A stretch of DNA of 64,000 nt, taken from Tricholoma matsutake (lineage: Eukaryota; Basidiomycota; Agaricomycetes; Agaricales; Tricholomataceae). The notes below the pieces were generated by a model. It had not been told where the DNA came from. It ran no database searches and saw only the letters and a program-made list of their open reading frames with translations. The position numbers were made by a program, and so were the translations under genes. Shown piece after piece: positions 22,786 to 35,811 of this stretch (positions are counted from its first letter, which is position 1; each line of letters begins with the position of its first letter). The stretch spans positions 18,050,337 through 18,114,336 of the forward strand of contig AP026538.1 in NCBI GenBank assembly GCA_026075535.2, in the 5' to 3' direction.

Positions 22786-23480
22786 TATGGGTTTGGGCTT
22801 TCCCCTAGCTTTGCCTGGTAGATATCATTTGTTGATTGTTGATGGGTTTCAGAGATCACAAGGGGATGCCAGCTAATGGATTTGAATGACGCATGATATA
22901 GGGTCCTGTATGAGTAAAGCCCAATGATGAGGTTTCTGTAGTAGTAGGAATAATATGGACCTCCTTTGTGAAGCAGTTGCATACTATGAATATTGCATTG
23001 TACCCTTGATCCTTGGGTAATCCAGTAATAAAACCCACTGATATATCTCACCATGGCGCTTTAGGTATAGGGTTGGGCATTAATTTTCCTGCAGGATTCT
23101 CTGGAAATTTCTTCCCCTCATGCATGTATCACATCCATCCACATACCCCAACACATACTTCGAAATTCCAGGCCACCAATAATTTCTCATTACTAATTCC
23201 AATGTCTTCCATCTTCCTGAGGGTCTGGCAGTTGGCATATTATGATGCAACTGGATGATCTCCCTTTGCAAATCCTGATCCTTCAGTACATACACCTTTC
23301 CTCAAAATAACACCAACCCTTGTTCCTCAGCCCATTCATCTCCTTTAATATTACCTTTCTTCTCTCCCTTCAGAGCTTTCATGGCTTCCACTACTTCATC
23401 ATCCATTTCTGAACATTGTCTAATTTTAGACAACATTTCTGTTTCCAAGCTATCTATTAATAGATCTGTACTTTACTGTC
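22786..23480 (-). pseudogene. Ty3/Gypsy integrase fragment
   Basis: The minus strand shows the H2C2 zinc-binding region (LHHN ... GRWKTLELVMRNYWWPGISKY ... GCDTC) at about 23100-23260. The start of the catalytic core (VGFITGLPKDQGYNAIF, then HIIPT) follows at about 22950-23040. An upstream linker (GEKKGNIKGDEWAEEQGLVLF) is typical of fungal Gypsy Pol. The segment differs from the three longer Gypsy copies here and is truncated at both ends by the Plavaka and LINE remnants. The position of the usual core Asp is a glycine in this frame. Confidence 0.75.
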
Positions 23481-23639
23481 CCCCACCTAGTCCAATTGGA
23501 AAGCTCAGAATTAGTGTTGCCACTGGCTCAGCTGAGGTTTTTCAATAAAATGGCTATAGCATGCCAGGTAAATTTCCTAAATTCACCAAGATATTTGAGC
23601 ATGTGGATGGGCCCATAAGCCGAGGGGTTGTCTGCCAAA

Positions 23640-24532
23640 ATTAGTTGAACCGATCAATTGTCCCTGAGTTATTTAATAAACAAAATTCGGCTTGATGGCT
23701 CAGCTTGAAATCAAAGCAGAGTGAATAAGTCAGTTTCTCGGAATTTATGTGATGAGTTTGTTATTGTTCTCTCCTACACTAGTTCAAGGATGGTTGCTAT
23801 TGGGTAGTGGTCAGTTTTACCTGGTTGCCTCTCTGGCATGGTGTCACACTTCAGTATGTTGTTGTCTAGACTGTTTGTGCAGAAAACATTGTCTGGCCTG
23901 GAGAAGCATTTCATTACCATGTATTTTAGCATGGGGATGCCCTTTAGGAGTGCCACAAACATATCTTGGCCTGCCACCAGTTTGATTAGTTCACCTGCAT
24001 CTTTGAGAGCTTTTGTCATGAACAGCTGCAAATCTTCATCTCTGTCTCACATGGGGTGGTGTCAGTTGAAGTCCCCTCCCCATAGTATGTGTTGGGCTTG
24101 TCATCCATTTGCTTCAATCTGGTTGTTGTGCATGTACCTTCTTAGTATGGACAGGGAGAGTGAGTTCTCACCTGTGTTGTATATGCTGAAAAATTTTATA
24201 GTGCCATACCTGCCATTGAGTTCAATTGCTACTATGTCATTCATGTTGGGTATATCTAGGATTTTCCAGTTGTTAGTGGATAGTGCTGAATTTACCCATA
24301 TTGCAGACTGGACAGGTGGGTCTATGTCCGCATGTGAGGTAGGGGTTACCACTATGAATTGGTTTGGTGTTCTGATGCTGCTAAAAAAGGTTATGTATGG
24401 CTCCTGAACTAGAATGACATCCCAGTGAGCTGCAAGCAAGTCGTTGATGAGTTCAAGCTGTGCAGTGAGTGATTTATTCAGATTTGTTTGGAGTATTCTT
24501 AACTTTGTTGTCATATTTATTTGGTTATTCAC
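23640..24532 (-). pseudogene. LINE ORF2, apurinic-type endonuclease domain only
   Basis: Non-LTR retrotransposon endonuclease, which nicks target DNA to prime reverse transcription. Visible: LRILQTNLNKS near the start, WDVILVQEPYI (catalytic Glu), QSAIWVNS, NDIVAIE, GGDFN followed by TGA and HHPM followed by TGA (24062-24064 and 24047-24049), and TDHYPI (catalytic Asp-His). The sequence ends soon after the endonuclease. Reverse transcriptase is absent because Gypsy sequence abuts at about 23.5 kb. It resembles Tad-like fungal LINEs, inferred from the EN and ORF1 layout. Confidence 0.85.
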
Positions 24533-25575
24533 TTGCTGATTTGTGTTTGTTGGTTTGCTGTTCAGTAATTTGGATCTTATCGGTAAAAGGATGGTAGCTT
24601 CATTCTGTTAGTCTGTCCCATGAAAGACATTTGGGCTCTTCACCATTCGGCATAATTTGCCTGGGTTGGAATTGCTAAAGTCTGAGGTTGCCTTTAGTGC
24701 AGTTTAACCTAGCAACTGTGAAGGGAGACTCAGATACTGAACAGCTGGAGTCCAGAGTGAGCAACTGAAGAGTGCAAAACTCTGGACTCTGCAGTCTACA
24801 TACTGTGAAACAAACAGTGATAAACACAAGGTGGAAAACTACTCTAAGTGCCCATGAGTGTAACTACAAGTGATAGGACATGGAATAGAAGTATGATAGA
24901 AGTAAAATAGAGAGATGGTGAATCATACATTCAACAGGAATGGGAGTTGGGTTTGTTGCATGTTGCCTCTTCTGTTCAGCCATACAAAGTTCGCAAGCTC
25001 CATGGGGATTGCTGTCCACTGTCCACCTGGGGGGGTAGACTCCTACATTCATGGTTCCTTGGAGGGAAAAAAGGGAAGGAGATTTTCCAGATTTTTTGCC
25101 TTGTGGTTGGTGCACTTCCTTAGGAAGGTGGGGCAGCTCCAGTTGCTGCTAGTGTGGCCTTGTACTCTGCATGGGGTGCATAGTAGGGTCAAGGAGTCAC
25201 AACTGGTGGACCTATGGTCCTCTCTGCACTTTGCACAGACCTCTCTTCAGATGATGCATTTGTTTGCCTGTAACCCTGTCATTTGAGGCATCTGACTAGG
25301 TCTCTTTTGCATTTTGTTACCGATACCTTTTTGTTGCAAATGACCAGTCAGTCCATTTAGTATGGCTTGGTTCGTACTGTCTGGGTCAGTGAATGTAAAG
25401 ATTATGTGTCCTACTGTCTGGTTGGGGTTGTGTTGCTCTGGTGCTTTGGCCCACCTACATTTTTTGATGGGATCTATAGGGATGTTGTTAGTTTCTGCTA
25501 CTTCTTTGATATGAGATCTTTCCATTGCGTTAAATGTGAGTGGGACAAAATAGGCCATTACATTGTAGTTGTGGG

Positions 25576-27248
25576 TAGTGTTCACAGGTCCAGTCTGTAG
25601 GACCGAAAAAAAGACCGAAACTGAACTGAACTGGACTGATTAGGACTGGACCAGTGGTCTATTTATGGACCAGTCTTTTTCAGTCCAGTTGCTGGTCTTT
25701 TGTTTTGAAAAATATAGTAGGACCAATGAAAAACCGGTTTAAACTGGTTTCTACCAGTCTTTTGTCCCAACATATGTTGGACCTTACTCCCACACATATT
25801 TACTTCATTTTTGGTCCCTGGATCATCAAAAACAGTCAAGAATTGGTTGAGATATGACCAAAACCATTTTTGTATGAGTATTTTGTTGTATCTGATAGAG
25901 TTTAAGGGTCCAGTCCAGTTCAGTTTTTTGACCCAAAATGGAAAGACTGCAACCTAAACCGGTCCAGGACCGACCCAGATACTGCTAGGACTGAACTGGA
26001 CCACCTAGGACCAGTCCTTTCCAGTTAAAAGACCAAAAAAGACCAGTTAAGACTGGTTCAGACTGATGTTTTGTTGTGAAATTTGTTGTACTAATATAAC
26101 CCATATGTATCTTAGTAGATATTACCCGGACCGTATAACTATTGTACGGACGGATAGATATTGTAATTCCCCATCTTTCAGTCCAACTTTTAAGAGATTT
26201 CATTAAGATTTGACTTGGCTATGATCAATATAAATGTACTAAATGACTCATGACAAACACCAAGAAATGTAATGTGGCAACCATAAATTATGTGATGCCT
26301 ATCATGCATTGACAAATAGTGGGAGTATTATTTATGCATGTTAGTTCTATGTTCATCAATAGAGTCAAGCAAAACATCAACATATGAGTAAGATGAAATG
26401 AAAGTCAATCTGATACAACAAAATACTTGTACAAAAATAGATTTGGTTATATCTTGCTCAATTCTAAACCTTTTTTTATGAACCAGAGGTCGAATTCACC
26501 GCGTTTTATGTGGGAACATGGTACGATATGCGTTTTCACGATAAAACCAGTCTTAACTGGTTTAAACCAGTTTTCTTCAGTTTTATGACATTTTTCAAAA
26601 TGGAAAGACTGGTAACCGGACTGCAAAAGACTGGTCCATAAATAGACTGCTGGTCCGGTATTTTCCGGTCCAATTCAGTCCAATTTCGGTCTTTTTTTAG
26701 GTCCTATGGACTGGACCCTTCAACTCTAGTATCAGAACAACTTTGATTGCATTGCTTATTACCTGAGCTATAATTTTTTTTTGTACAGCTATATGACATC
26801 ATAAAAATAACAACAACACACCTAATAATCCTTACCATGTGATTTTATTCATATGACAGCCCAAATAAGTGTGACTACAAACTACAAATTACAAACTAAA
26901 ACTGCAACTTGAATGCATGTCCTTTCAGTTTTGGCCATGTCAAATCTTGATGGAATTGCTTAAATGTTGGATCAATCTATGGAGAATTACAACCTCTATC
27001 CATGTATATAATGTATCTGAGGTAATGGTTATATTTGTTGAGATACATCTGGGTTATTTGGCCCAATAAATTTTATGACAAAAGACCAGTCCGAACCAGT
27101 CTTTTTTTGGTCCATGGACCGATTAGGACCAGTCCTAAATGGTCCGGTTGCGGTCCTCCAATATCTGGGTCAGTCCTAGACTGGTTGCAGTTGCCGGTTG
27201 CCTCAATTGGAAGTCAAAAACCGGACTGGACTGGACCTTTAAACACTA
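25576..27248. mobile_element. Non-autonomous hAT element inserted in LINE ORF1
   Basis: 1673 bp. Ends TAGTGTTCACAGGTCCAGTC and (reverse-complemented right end) TAGTGTTTAAAGGTCCAGTC. Perfect 8-bp duplication GTTGTGGG at 25568-25575 and 27249-27256. The interior is dense in GGTCCAG/CTGGACC and AACTGGTTT words in both orientations and has no transposase frame. Confidence 0.95.
25896..26728. mobile_element. Second hAT element nested in the first
   Basis: 833 bp. Ends TAGAGTTTAAGGGTCCAGTC and (reverse-complemented) TAGAGTTGAAGGGTCCAGTC. Flanks GTATCTGA and GTATCAGA, an 8-bp duplication with one mismatch. Related to, but distinct from, its host element. Confidence 0.85.
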
Positions 27249-28344
27249 GTTGTGGGACTCAGTCAGGATGGAAGTTTCCAGTTCACATTCCATATGCAGG
27301 ATGTTTGCTTCACTGTGTAACCAGCTAGCCAATTTGTCATCTCCTGCTTTTATTAGCATTCCCCCATTTTTGAGCCACACTGCTGAGTGTAGCCTACACT
27401 CCTCATTTGTCATCTTTGCAGCTTTACTCAGTTTCATGTTCAGGTATTTCAGTAGTTGTGGTGCTGACATGGATTTGAGATCTTGAGTGTCCGCTGAAAG
27501 TGTCCAGAGGAACTGTCTTGCCCTTATGCTTTCTTTTGCCCTGATCCATGGGTCCACTTGAACTGGTGGGCCTACCATTCCTTGGTTCAGTATGTCTCAG
27601 GAAGGGGAAGGTGTCATCCTCTCTTTCTCGGCAATGTCACCCATTTTGGTTGATAATTTACCTAATTCTTCTACTGATTCCTTACCCTGAGTCAATATCT
27701 CATCCACTTTTTCATGTAACCTGTTGATAGCCTCTTTGGTTTTTTCCCTGAGGGTAGTCTGCATTCTGTCCATGATAGTAGTCAGCTCTTTTGACACTAA
27801 ACCAGATACTTCCTTTGCTCTATTTGCTATCTCCAGCTCTTGTGAAAGGAGGGCCACCAATCAGATTCCATTGAGCATCTGTAGTGGGGTATTTGGTAGC
27901 ACTCCAACCTGGAATAAGGTTTCTGCAAGTGAGGCCAATGATGGCATTGAGCCCGATGGTGCTAGTAGCCCCTTCACCATCAGCCAGGTGCATCCTACCT
28001 CCACATCAGGGATGTTGCCCACATTGGAATTAGACAGCCTCAATACTCCCATCTGTCTCATGACCCTACTTTTCTCTGCTTGAGTGTGGGTTGAGTGCTT
28101 CTCTTTTGTGGCTTGTTCTGATGTTGCTGCTATGTGGGTTGGTCTTCTTTGTGATGTTGTGGGGTTCTTTGTGAGAGTTGTCTGCCATAAGTTTGTTGAT
28201 GTTGCTGGCGATTGAGCATCCAGAATATCTGCCATCTCTAGTTGGTGTGTAATACACTCCTGGATAGTGTTTATTATGCCGGTCTGTACTGAGTTCTGTT
28301 TCCCTCTCCTTTTCCTTGCATGACTTGACTACTCGAACCATGGG

Positions 28345-29714
28345 AAAGCACGAAGAAGGTGGCAGTACAAGATCAAGAAGTGTATATGGATCATTTACAT
28401 CAACTTCTCCTCATGGTAGCTTGTGAACAAGAACGAGAATGAAAACTCAACCAAGGACTGGAACACATCATGGAGTGCCACCCAGACTGCTTTTGCCAAC
28501 TGCAACTCTGCATCCACTTACATGGACATTGTTTTCTCATGTGATTCAAGAAACTATGAACTCAGTCCTTTGAAAATTGGGACACCAGTGTTGTTTCCCA
28601 AGATCACCAATGACAAATCCAACATATATATGCTGTTGCCATCCCTCTGTGCTGGGAACAACTACCTCCTTAGGCCTGCAAATCTTATGGCATCTGCTAC
28701 ATTATACAGTCCTGCGATGTTATCTCCCCTCAACCGATTGTCTTTCTTTCATGAAGAATACCAGTATGACTCTGCTATGCCTGATACTGAAACCAATACC
28801 CTTGTCTTTGCTTCTCCCTCCTGTTCTCCCCCTGCTTGAACCCTCAAGCATCCCCGATCCCTCTCAATTGATCAAACTAATATCAATCACCTTGCTTTCA
28901 AATGCAAACTTTGAAAAACAGGATACTCAGTGTTTTCCTCATGAGCTGTTATCTCTCACCTTTGTTGGCATTGTCATCATCCTTATTTTCCAATTTGGCC
29001 AGCTCAACCGACTCCAACAATACGCCAACACCTAAAGCCACCACGAATGACCAAGTTCCTGTTGCTCAATACCACATCATCAAAAACACCTTCAAATGTT
29101 CCTTGGCAAGCATAAACTCAAATATAATGATCTAGCCAAAAACACACCTCAACCTTGATGATGACCAACCTTCCAAAAAGATTCCAAGGTCCAACTACAA
29201 CACATCTTCTGCTTCTGGAAACTTCTGCTATGGGTTCAGCCAGTTTATGTAGAGCTACTTTTACTATGATACAATGCCAAAAGTGGACCTGATGACGATG
29301 ACATTGATGAGGTGCATAGAACTCTGCATATTATGTTTCTCATCACAGATCTGAACTAACTTTTTATGTGTCTCTTACAGAACAGGACACCCACTTTTGA
29401 TGTGGATAATAGCCTTATGTCTACCATTCCGACAACACCCTGTACCCTCACACATGCAATGACACATGCTAGTTGTGCTTGAGCAGTCAGATGGCAAGTT
29501 TTGCAAGCACACAGTTCTCTGGTCCCTGATTATTGCACCTCCAAAAGGACCATATGTCAGGTTTACCACTGAGCCAGGAGGCAAATGCCAAAGTCAGGTT
29601 AGGGTTTGAGAGGTTGTTAGATGGGGAGAAGAGGGGGAGGGAGATGGATGGAATGGAGAATGTTGGTTTAGGTGTGGGTGTGGGTATGGGACACAGCATG
29701 AAAAGTGTAAGAAG
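28345..29714. other. Region without recognised gene
   Basis: Plus-strand frames at 28423-28839 and 28577-29035 have no family resemblance. It lies upstream of the LINE and left of a hAT-like end. Confidence 0.4.
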
Positions 29715-30202
29715 TAGTGTTTGAAGGTCCAGTTTGGTCCAGTTTATTCCCATTTTGGGCTCAAACAGGAACCAGAACCAGCTCCATTACATTCCAAAAC
29801 TACCTAAAACTGGGCCAAACTGCACGAAACCAGTTCATTGTGGTTCAACCCAGTCCAACTACGGGTTGTAGCCAGTTCAGCTACAACCAGTTGTCCACTG
29901 ACTAAGGTCAGTCTAAACTGACTTAATGTAGATAAATAATACTATTCTAACAACCTGGACCCAAACCAGGAAGGAGCACTGCCACCACCCACCACCCCAT
30001 GCTGCCATCATCGTTGTCGATGTTGTTCTCCTAGTCATCACTGTCGCTGTCACCCCTGTCCTCATCAACTCATCGCCATCATCATTGTTGGTTGTTGGTG
30101 TTGTCCCCATTGGTGTTGTGAACACCTGAGCAGGGCAGAGGGAGTTGTGTCACTGTTACCACCCTGTGAGCAAATACTTGCAGTGGTGGCATATGGTGTG
30201 GG

Positions 30203-30628
30203 TGTAAGGGGACTAGGGGGGTGCCCTGTGTGTTTTTCCTATTTTTTATGTTCGTCCCATATTTTTCCCCACCTCATTTCCTTCTATTCTTCATTTTCTA
30301 TGATTTTTCCAGATTTTATTACTAATTTTCCCTTGCTATCATGTTTGTATATGTTGACACTTTTATATTTAGAGGCGGAGTACCCCTTCTGACACATACC
30401 CCTTGGTATGATGTCATTCGGTGGCCTTGATCTGCCTATCTCCGCCTTTTTCTATTTTTAGGTTATATTTGATTTTTGTCGTCTTCACATATACTGGGCA
30501 TCAGCAAGGGGATCCTTAGAGTTTTCTCTTCAGATTTCCCTTTGCTAGGTGCGCCCCCAATCCCTGTATTATGTAGCATAATTTTAACTTCGGATTTCCC
30601 TTTGCTAGAGGCTTAGGTTGCCCTTATA
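30203..30628 (+). repeat. 5' LTR of the chromovirus
   Basis: TGTAAGGGG to CCCTTATA. Contains two copies of TTCGGATTTCCCTTTGCTAG-like sequence near the 3' end. The usual TG...CA rule is broken at the right end (TA), consistently in all three copies in the window. Confidence 0.95.
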
Positions 30629-30794
30629 GTAGAAAACTCTCCCCTAAGGCCCGAAAATCGCGAACGCGCTGCCCAAGATAGGCAGGTACGGACTGGACGA
30701 CACTTCCCAAAGCTCCACAGAGTCCCTACACACCGTTCCAGATACTCTCGCCTTTATTACACTGCCATTTTCGCCAAACACGCTCCCTAGTGAC

Positions 30795-31912
30795 ATGGAC
30801 GCATCAGAATGCTTCAACGCGCTTGAAAGCGATGTTTCCGGAATGCGCGCGCAAATCGACTCGCTTAAATCTACGATTGAAAACTTCGTTAGGACCCTCC
30901 AGGCTAACCCTACGACCAATAGTTCCCCTTTACGACTCCAAGCGCACCCAACAACGACGTTTTGCCAAATGCGTCCACTAAGGAACGTGCCCAGATCAAA
31001 CCATCCCCCCCCGCCGAATTTAATGGTGCACGTGCGCAGGGACGTGCATTCCTTAATTCCTGTGAGTTATACATTAGTCTCCAGTCGCATCAATTCGTCG
31101 ATGAGGCTGCAAAAATTTATTGGGCCTTCACATACATGAAATCTGAACGCGCCTATCTCTATGTGGACCGTATCCTACGTCAAACTAAGGAACTCGGTTC
31201 TCTACCTTTCTCCACTTGGGGTGACTTTCGAGCTGAGTTCATATGCCACTTCTGCCCCCTCAATGAATGCCACCGAGCAGTGACACGACTTGAGTCATCC
31301 GCTTACCACCAGGGATGTTGATCTGTGGACGACTATATCGATGAGTTCAAGGATTTGGTGGACATGGCAGGATATGGGAGTGGGTTACCAGTGGTGGTGA
31401 AGTTCCGACGGGGGCTCAACCAAGAAATTCAGGACCAGATTGCACAGATGTTGGAAGGGCGCCCAGCGGACGATGATATCCTTGCTTGGTATGAAGCTGC
31501 TTCACTCTGTGACGAGAACCGACTCACAAATGCGGCATTTAATGCTGCATTCCATGCTCCAACTACCACTCATACACCCTACACCTTCAATCGAAGCCTT
31601 CCCCACCCTAACCCCATTCCTGTTCATCAAACTCCCACACCAGCCATCAATGTCCCAGTACCAATGGATGTTGATGCAGCCCACAGCCGTGCACATAAGT
31701 TGGATCTCTGCTACCGTTGTGGGGAACCTGGACACAGGGCTGGAGCATGTCCCCATCGTCAGGATATCCGCATGCTCACCCCCGAGGGACAAGATGAACT
31801 CCTGCAAGATTTGTTGGTGCTTGTAGATGTTGAGGAAGCGAAGGATCAAGTTGCAGAGGAGGTTAAGCTGGAAGTTGTAGAGGAGCAGGATTTTCCTATT
31901 CGCAGCGAGTGA
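30795..31912 (+). pseudogene. Chromovirus gag
   Basis: Starts MDASECFNALESDVSGMRAQ (ATG 30795). The frame shifts by one near 30920-30935 and continues in the frame of 30962-31321, with the capsid-like AAKIYWAFTYMKSERA. TGA at 31319-31321 follows GC where the family would read Arg-Arg. From 31325 the frame is open again and carries a CCHC knuckle, CYRCGEPGHRAGAC (about 31710-31750). It ends at TGA 31910, overlapping the start of pol in another frame, so Pol was probably made by ribosomal frameshifting. Confidence 0.88.
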
Positions 31913-34900
31913 ATCGTACGCCCTCACTGCCTGTCCATAACCACTTTGAAGTCTTGTCAGTTGAATCCCCGGAGAATGAATCCATTTCTGTGACTGTTCC
32001 CCTCTCTGACCCCTCGAAGTTGGCTAAAGATGTACCCGCTCTCCCCATCTCTCCTTCTACTCCACGTCCCAAAATTAAATCATGGGAGCGTAAACTACCA
32101 TGCAAGTATATTGTGGCATCCACTCCCTCTGCACATTCCTTAAACCTAGCCATCGAACTGCAGACAACCAACACTGGACAGATACTTGGTGTCTCTGCGC
32201 TCCTGGACTCTGGTGCGACTGGTCTCTTCATCGATTCCCATCTGGTACAACAACATCGTCTAAATACTCGCTCACTCTCACGTCCGATACCTGTATATAA
32301 CATGGATGGATCCCCAAATGAAGCTGGTGCCATCCGAGAGGTTGCAGACCTGGTTCTCCGTTACAAAAATCATAGTGAGCGTGCCCTTTTTGCTGTCACT
32401 CAATTAGGAAAGCAAAAGGCGATTTTGGGATATCCATGGCTTCGAGACCATAACCCGGAGGTCGACTGGCGCACCGGGGAGGTTACCATGAGCCGATGTC
32501 CATCCCGCTGTCGGACATGTTTCACAGAAGCCAGGCAAGAACGTTGTGGACAGAAGGCGGCAATACGACGAACTCAGAAGTGTCATGCTGGACCCCTGCC
32601 TATACCTGAAGTGGAATTGGAAGGGGTTCCTGATCTAATGCCGGACTCGGATGATGATGATGAGGACCCAGAGGAAGTGGAGGAGGGTGATCGGATCTTC
32701 TACACTGTGATTCGCTCATCGCATGAGGTGTGTGCCACATCGAACATATCCCAATGCCTCGCCGAGGCCTTCCACAAAAACAATGCTGCTAAATCCTCTA
32801 CTAACTCCTTACTCCCTCATCTCCATGAGTTTGAAGACGTGTTCTCCAAGGAGTCATTCGACTCTCTTCCTGCACGTAAGCCATGGGATCACGCGATCAA
32901 ACTCACCCCCGGCGCAACCCCTTCATCCTGCAAGGTCTATCCTCTCTCTCCAGAAGAACAACGGCAGCTTGACCAGTTCATCGACGAGCACCTGGCCTCT
33001 GGATGTATTCGACCATCAAAGTCACCCATGGCCTCTCCCTTTTTCTTTGTCAAGAAGAAGGATGGCTCACTTTGACCAGTTCAAGACTACAGAAGACTCA
33101 ACAACATCACGGTCAAAAATCGCTACCCACTACCCCTCATCTCCGAACTCGTAAACCAGCTCCATGGAGCCCAATACTTCACCAAGCTCAATGTCCGTTG
33201 GGGCTATAATAATGTGAGGATAAAGGAGGGAGATGAGTGGAAGGCAGCCTTTCGTACCAACCGTGGTCTTTTTGAACCGCTTGTCATGTTCTTTGGCCTT
33301 ACTAATAGCCCTGCCACCTTTCAGACCATGATGAACGACATCTTCCATGACCTCATCCTCGAAGGTGTTGTCTGCATCTATCTCGACGACATCCTCATCT
33401 TCACTCGCACGGTTGAAGAGCACCGTCGCATCATGCGCCTCGTCCTAGAGCGACTTCGATGGTACAAACTCTACCTTTGTCAGGACAAATGCGAGTTTGA
33501 AAGGACCAAGATCGAGTACCTTGGCCTGATTATCTCGGAGGGTCAAGTGGAGATGGATCCTATCAAGGTAAACAGGGTCACAGCTTGGCTGACGCCCACG
33601 AACAAGAAGGAGGTGTAGTCTTTCCTGGGCTTCATCAATTTTTATCGGCATTTTATCAAGGATTTCTCACATCATGCACGACCGCTGTTCGACTTGACAG
33701 GAAAGGAGGCATGGAGGTGGGATAATGCACAACAGGAGGCATTCAAAAAGCTTAAGGACATGGTCACTTCCGCTCCGATCCTTACCTTTGCTGACAATTC
33801 ACATCCTTTTTGTGTGGAAGCCGACAGTTCTGACTTTGTGATGGGCGCTGTGTTGTCTCAGCAGTCTCCAGAGGACCAGAAGTGGCATCCTGTTGTGTTC
33901 TACTCCAAAAGCCTTAGTGCTGTAGAGAGAAACTACGAGATCCATGACAAGGAGATGTTGGCGATAATGCGTGCGCTTGAGGAGTGGCGACACTTCCTCG
34001 AGGGTGCCCAACACAAGGTGGAAATTTGGACGGATCACAAGAACCTTGAGTACTTCATGACAGCCAAGAAATTGAACTGTCGTCAAGCTCGTTGGTCCCT
34101 GTATCTATCTAGATTCGACTTCTCCTTGCACCACCATCCGGGTCGCAGCATGGGGAAGACCGATGCCCTATCCCAATGTGCAGACCATGGGGATGGCAGC
34201 GGTGACAACCAAAACATTGTGCTGTTGCAGCCAGACCTGTTCACCATTCGGGCACTGGAAGGCATCGTACCCCAGGGCGAGGAGCGGGACATCCTACGTG
34301 ACATTCGTCGTGCAAACCATAGCGGTTTACATGAGGATGTTGTCGCCTGAGCTGTTAAAGGGATCGACCCTTTCCTTATGTGCGGCAGAGTGGGCTGAAA
34401 AGGAGGACTTGTTGTATTTCAGGGATCGCATCTATGTTCCCAATGACCCAGACCTTCGCCGGCGCATCATATCCCAACACCATGACTCACAGATTGCTGG
34501 CCACCCCGGATGCTGGAAGACCTTGGAGCTCACCTCACGGAACTATTGGTGGCCACAAATGTCACGGCTCATTGGTCAGTATTGTCGCACTTGTGACCTT
34601 TGCTTATGCACCAAGGTCCCTCATCACAAGCCTATTGGTGAGCTACACCCTCTTCCTGTTCCAGAGAGTCGTTGGGATGTCGTCAGCATCGACTTTGTGG
34701 TGGAATTGCCAGAGTCAAACAGGTTTGATGCGGTGATGTGCACAGTTGACTCAGTGGGAAAATGCGCTCACTTCATTCCCACTCACACCACTGTCAGTGC
34801 CCTAGGTGCGGCTCGACTCTACCTCCACCACGTGTGGAAATTACATGGACTTCCTGGTGCCTTCCTCTTGGATCGTGGCCCTCAGTTCATGGCAGAGTTC

Positions 34901-35800
34901 ACTCGTGAGCTGTACCAACTCCTGGGGATCAAACTCCTCGCTTCAACTGCTTATCACCCACAAACTGATGGCCAGACAGAGCGAGTCAACCAGGAACTGG
35001 AGCAGTACATCCGCCTCTTTGTCAATGAACACCAGGACGATTGGGATGATCTCCTTCCTTTGGCCGAGTTTGGGTACAACAACCATGTCCATGCTTCCAC
35101 TCAACAGACCCCTTTCCTCTTAGACACTGGACGACATCCACGCATGGGATTTGAACCTCGCCAAACTCCCTCACACATCAAGACAGTGAATGAGTTCACA
35201 GAACACATGAGGGATAGCTTGGAGGAGGCAAGGGCAGCCTTAGCAAAGGCGAAGGACGACATGGCGCGATTTTACAACCAACGCCACTCCCCAACCCCTC
35301 AGTACAAGGTTGGTGATCGAGTTTATCTTGACTCCAGTGACATCTCCACTACACGTCCATCCAAGAAACTCGCTCATTGCTTCTTGGGACCTTTCCCCAT
35401 TGTCAAGTGCGTTGGAACACATGCCTATCGTCTACGCCTCCCAGCCTCCATGTCCAGACTCCATCCCGTCTTCCATATCGTCAAATTGCTTCCAGCTCCC
35501 CCAGATCTGTTCCTGGGACGCCATTCACACCCACCACCACCACCTACAGTGATCGAGGGAGAACCCCAATATGAAGTTGAGTCAATCTTGGACAGCCGTT
35601 TGCGTCGAGGAAAACTCCAGTATTTGGTACATTGGAAGGGTTATGGGTATGAGGAGAACTCATGGGTCGAAGAGTCTGACGTAAATGCCCCTCAGTTAAT
35701 CAAGGAATTCCACCGATGGCACACTGCTGCACTGCGTCGCATTCAAGTCACAGACTTTGGTTGTATACGATTTCGAATGCATCGGGGCGATGCATCTTAG
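31867..35800 (+). pseudogene. Chromovirus pol (protease, RT, RNase H, integrase, chromodomain)
   Basis: Protease: LDSGATGLFI (about 32205). RT: SPFFFVKKKDGSL then TGA (33073-33075), [33 protein letters not shown] (intact YLDD). In motif A the catalytic Asp is Asn (33190, CTC-AAT). TAG at 33616 is at a likely Gln in V-x-SFLGF. RNase H: CVEADSSDFVMGAVLSQ, WTDHKNLEY. TGA at 34348 and a frameshift about 34350-34400 separate the integrase frame (to 35800): HHDSQIAGHPGCWKTLEL ... CRTCDLC, IDFVVELP, LLDRGPQF, DGQTERVNQELEQ. The C-terminus is a chromodomain, YEVESILDSR ... LVHWKGYGYEENSWV, which in chromoviruses steers integration toward heterochromatin. Confidence 0.92.
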
Positions 35801-35811
35801 AGAGGGGGTGA
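35801..35811 (+). promoter_or_regulatory. Polypurine tract of the chromovirus
   Basis: AGAGGGGGTGA directly before the 3' LTR, where plus-strand DNA synthesis is primed. Confidence 0.75.

Larger units (their letters stand above)
24864..28235 (-). pseudogene. LINE ORF1 (coiled coil, central domain, zinc knuckles), split by a hAT element
   Basis: ORF1 is the RNA-binding partner of LINE ORF2. The N-terminal part is at 28235-27861. A helical coiled-coil-like region (27860-27597, rich in Glu/Lys with ISxLHEK-type heptads) follows, and then a middle part at 27578-27249. After the hAT insertion the frame resumes exactly at 25568 with YNVMAYFVPLTFN, RWAKAPEQ and FTFTDPD. Two CCHC knuckles lie at about 25140-25235 (CAKCREDHRSTSC and CTPCRVQGHTSSNWSC). 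Removing the hAT and one TSD joins TESHN to YNVMAYF in frame. Frame breaks exist near 25,250 and 27,590. ORF2 starts about 330 bp further on. Confidence 0.82.

Noticed and set aside
28423..29035. Plus-strand overlapping frames of 138-152 codons
   Set aside because: No recognisable domain and no supported splice structure; may be chance frames in AT-rich sequence.
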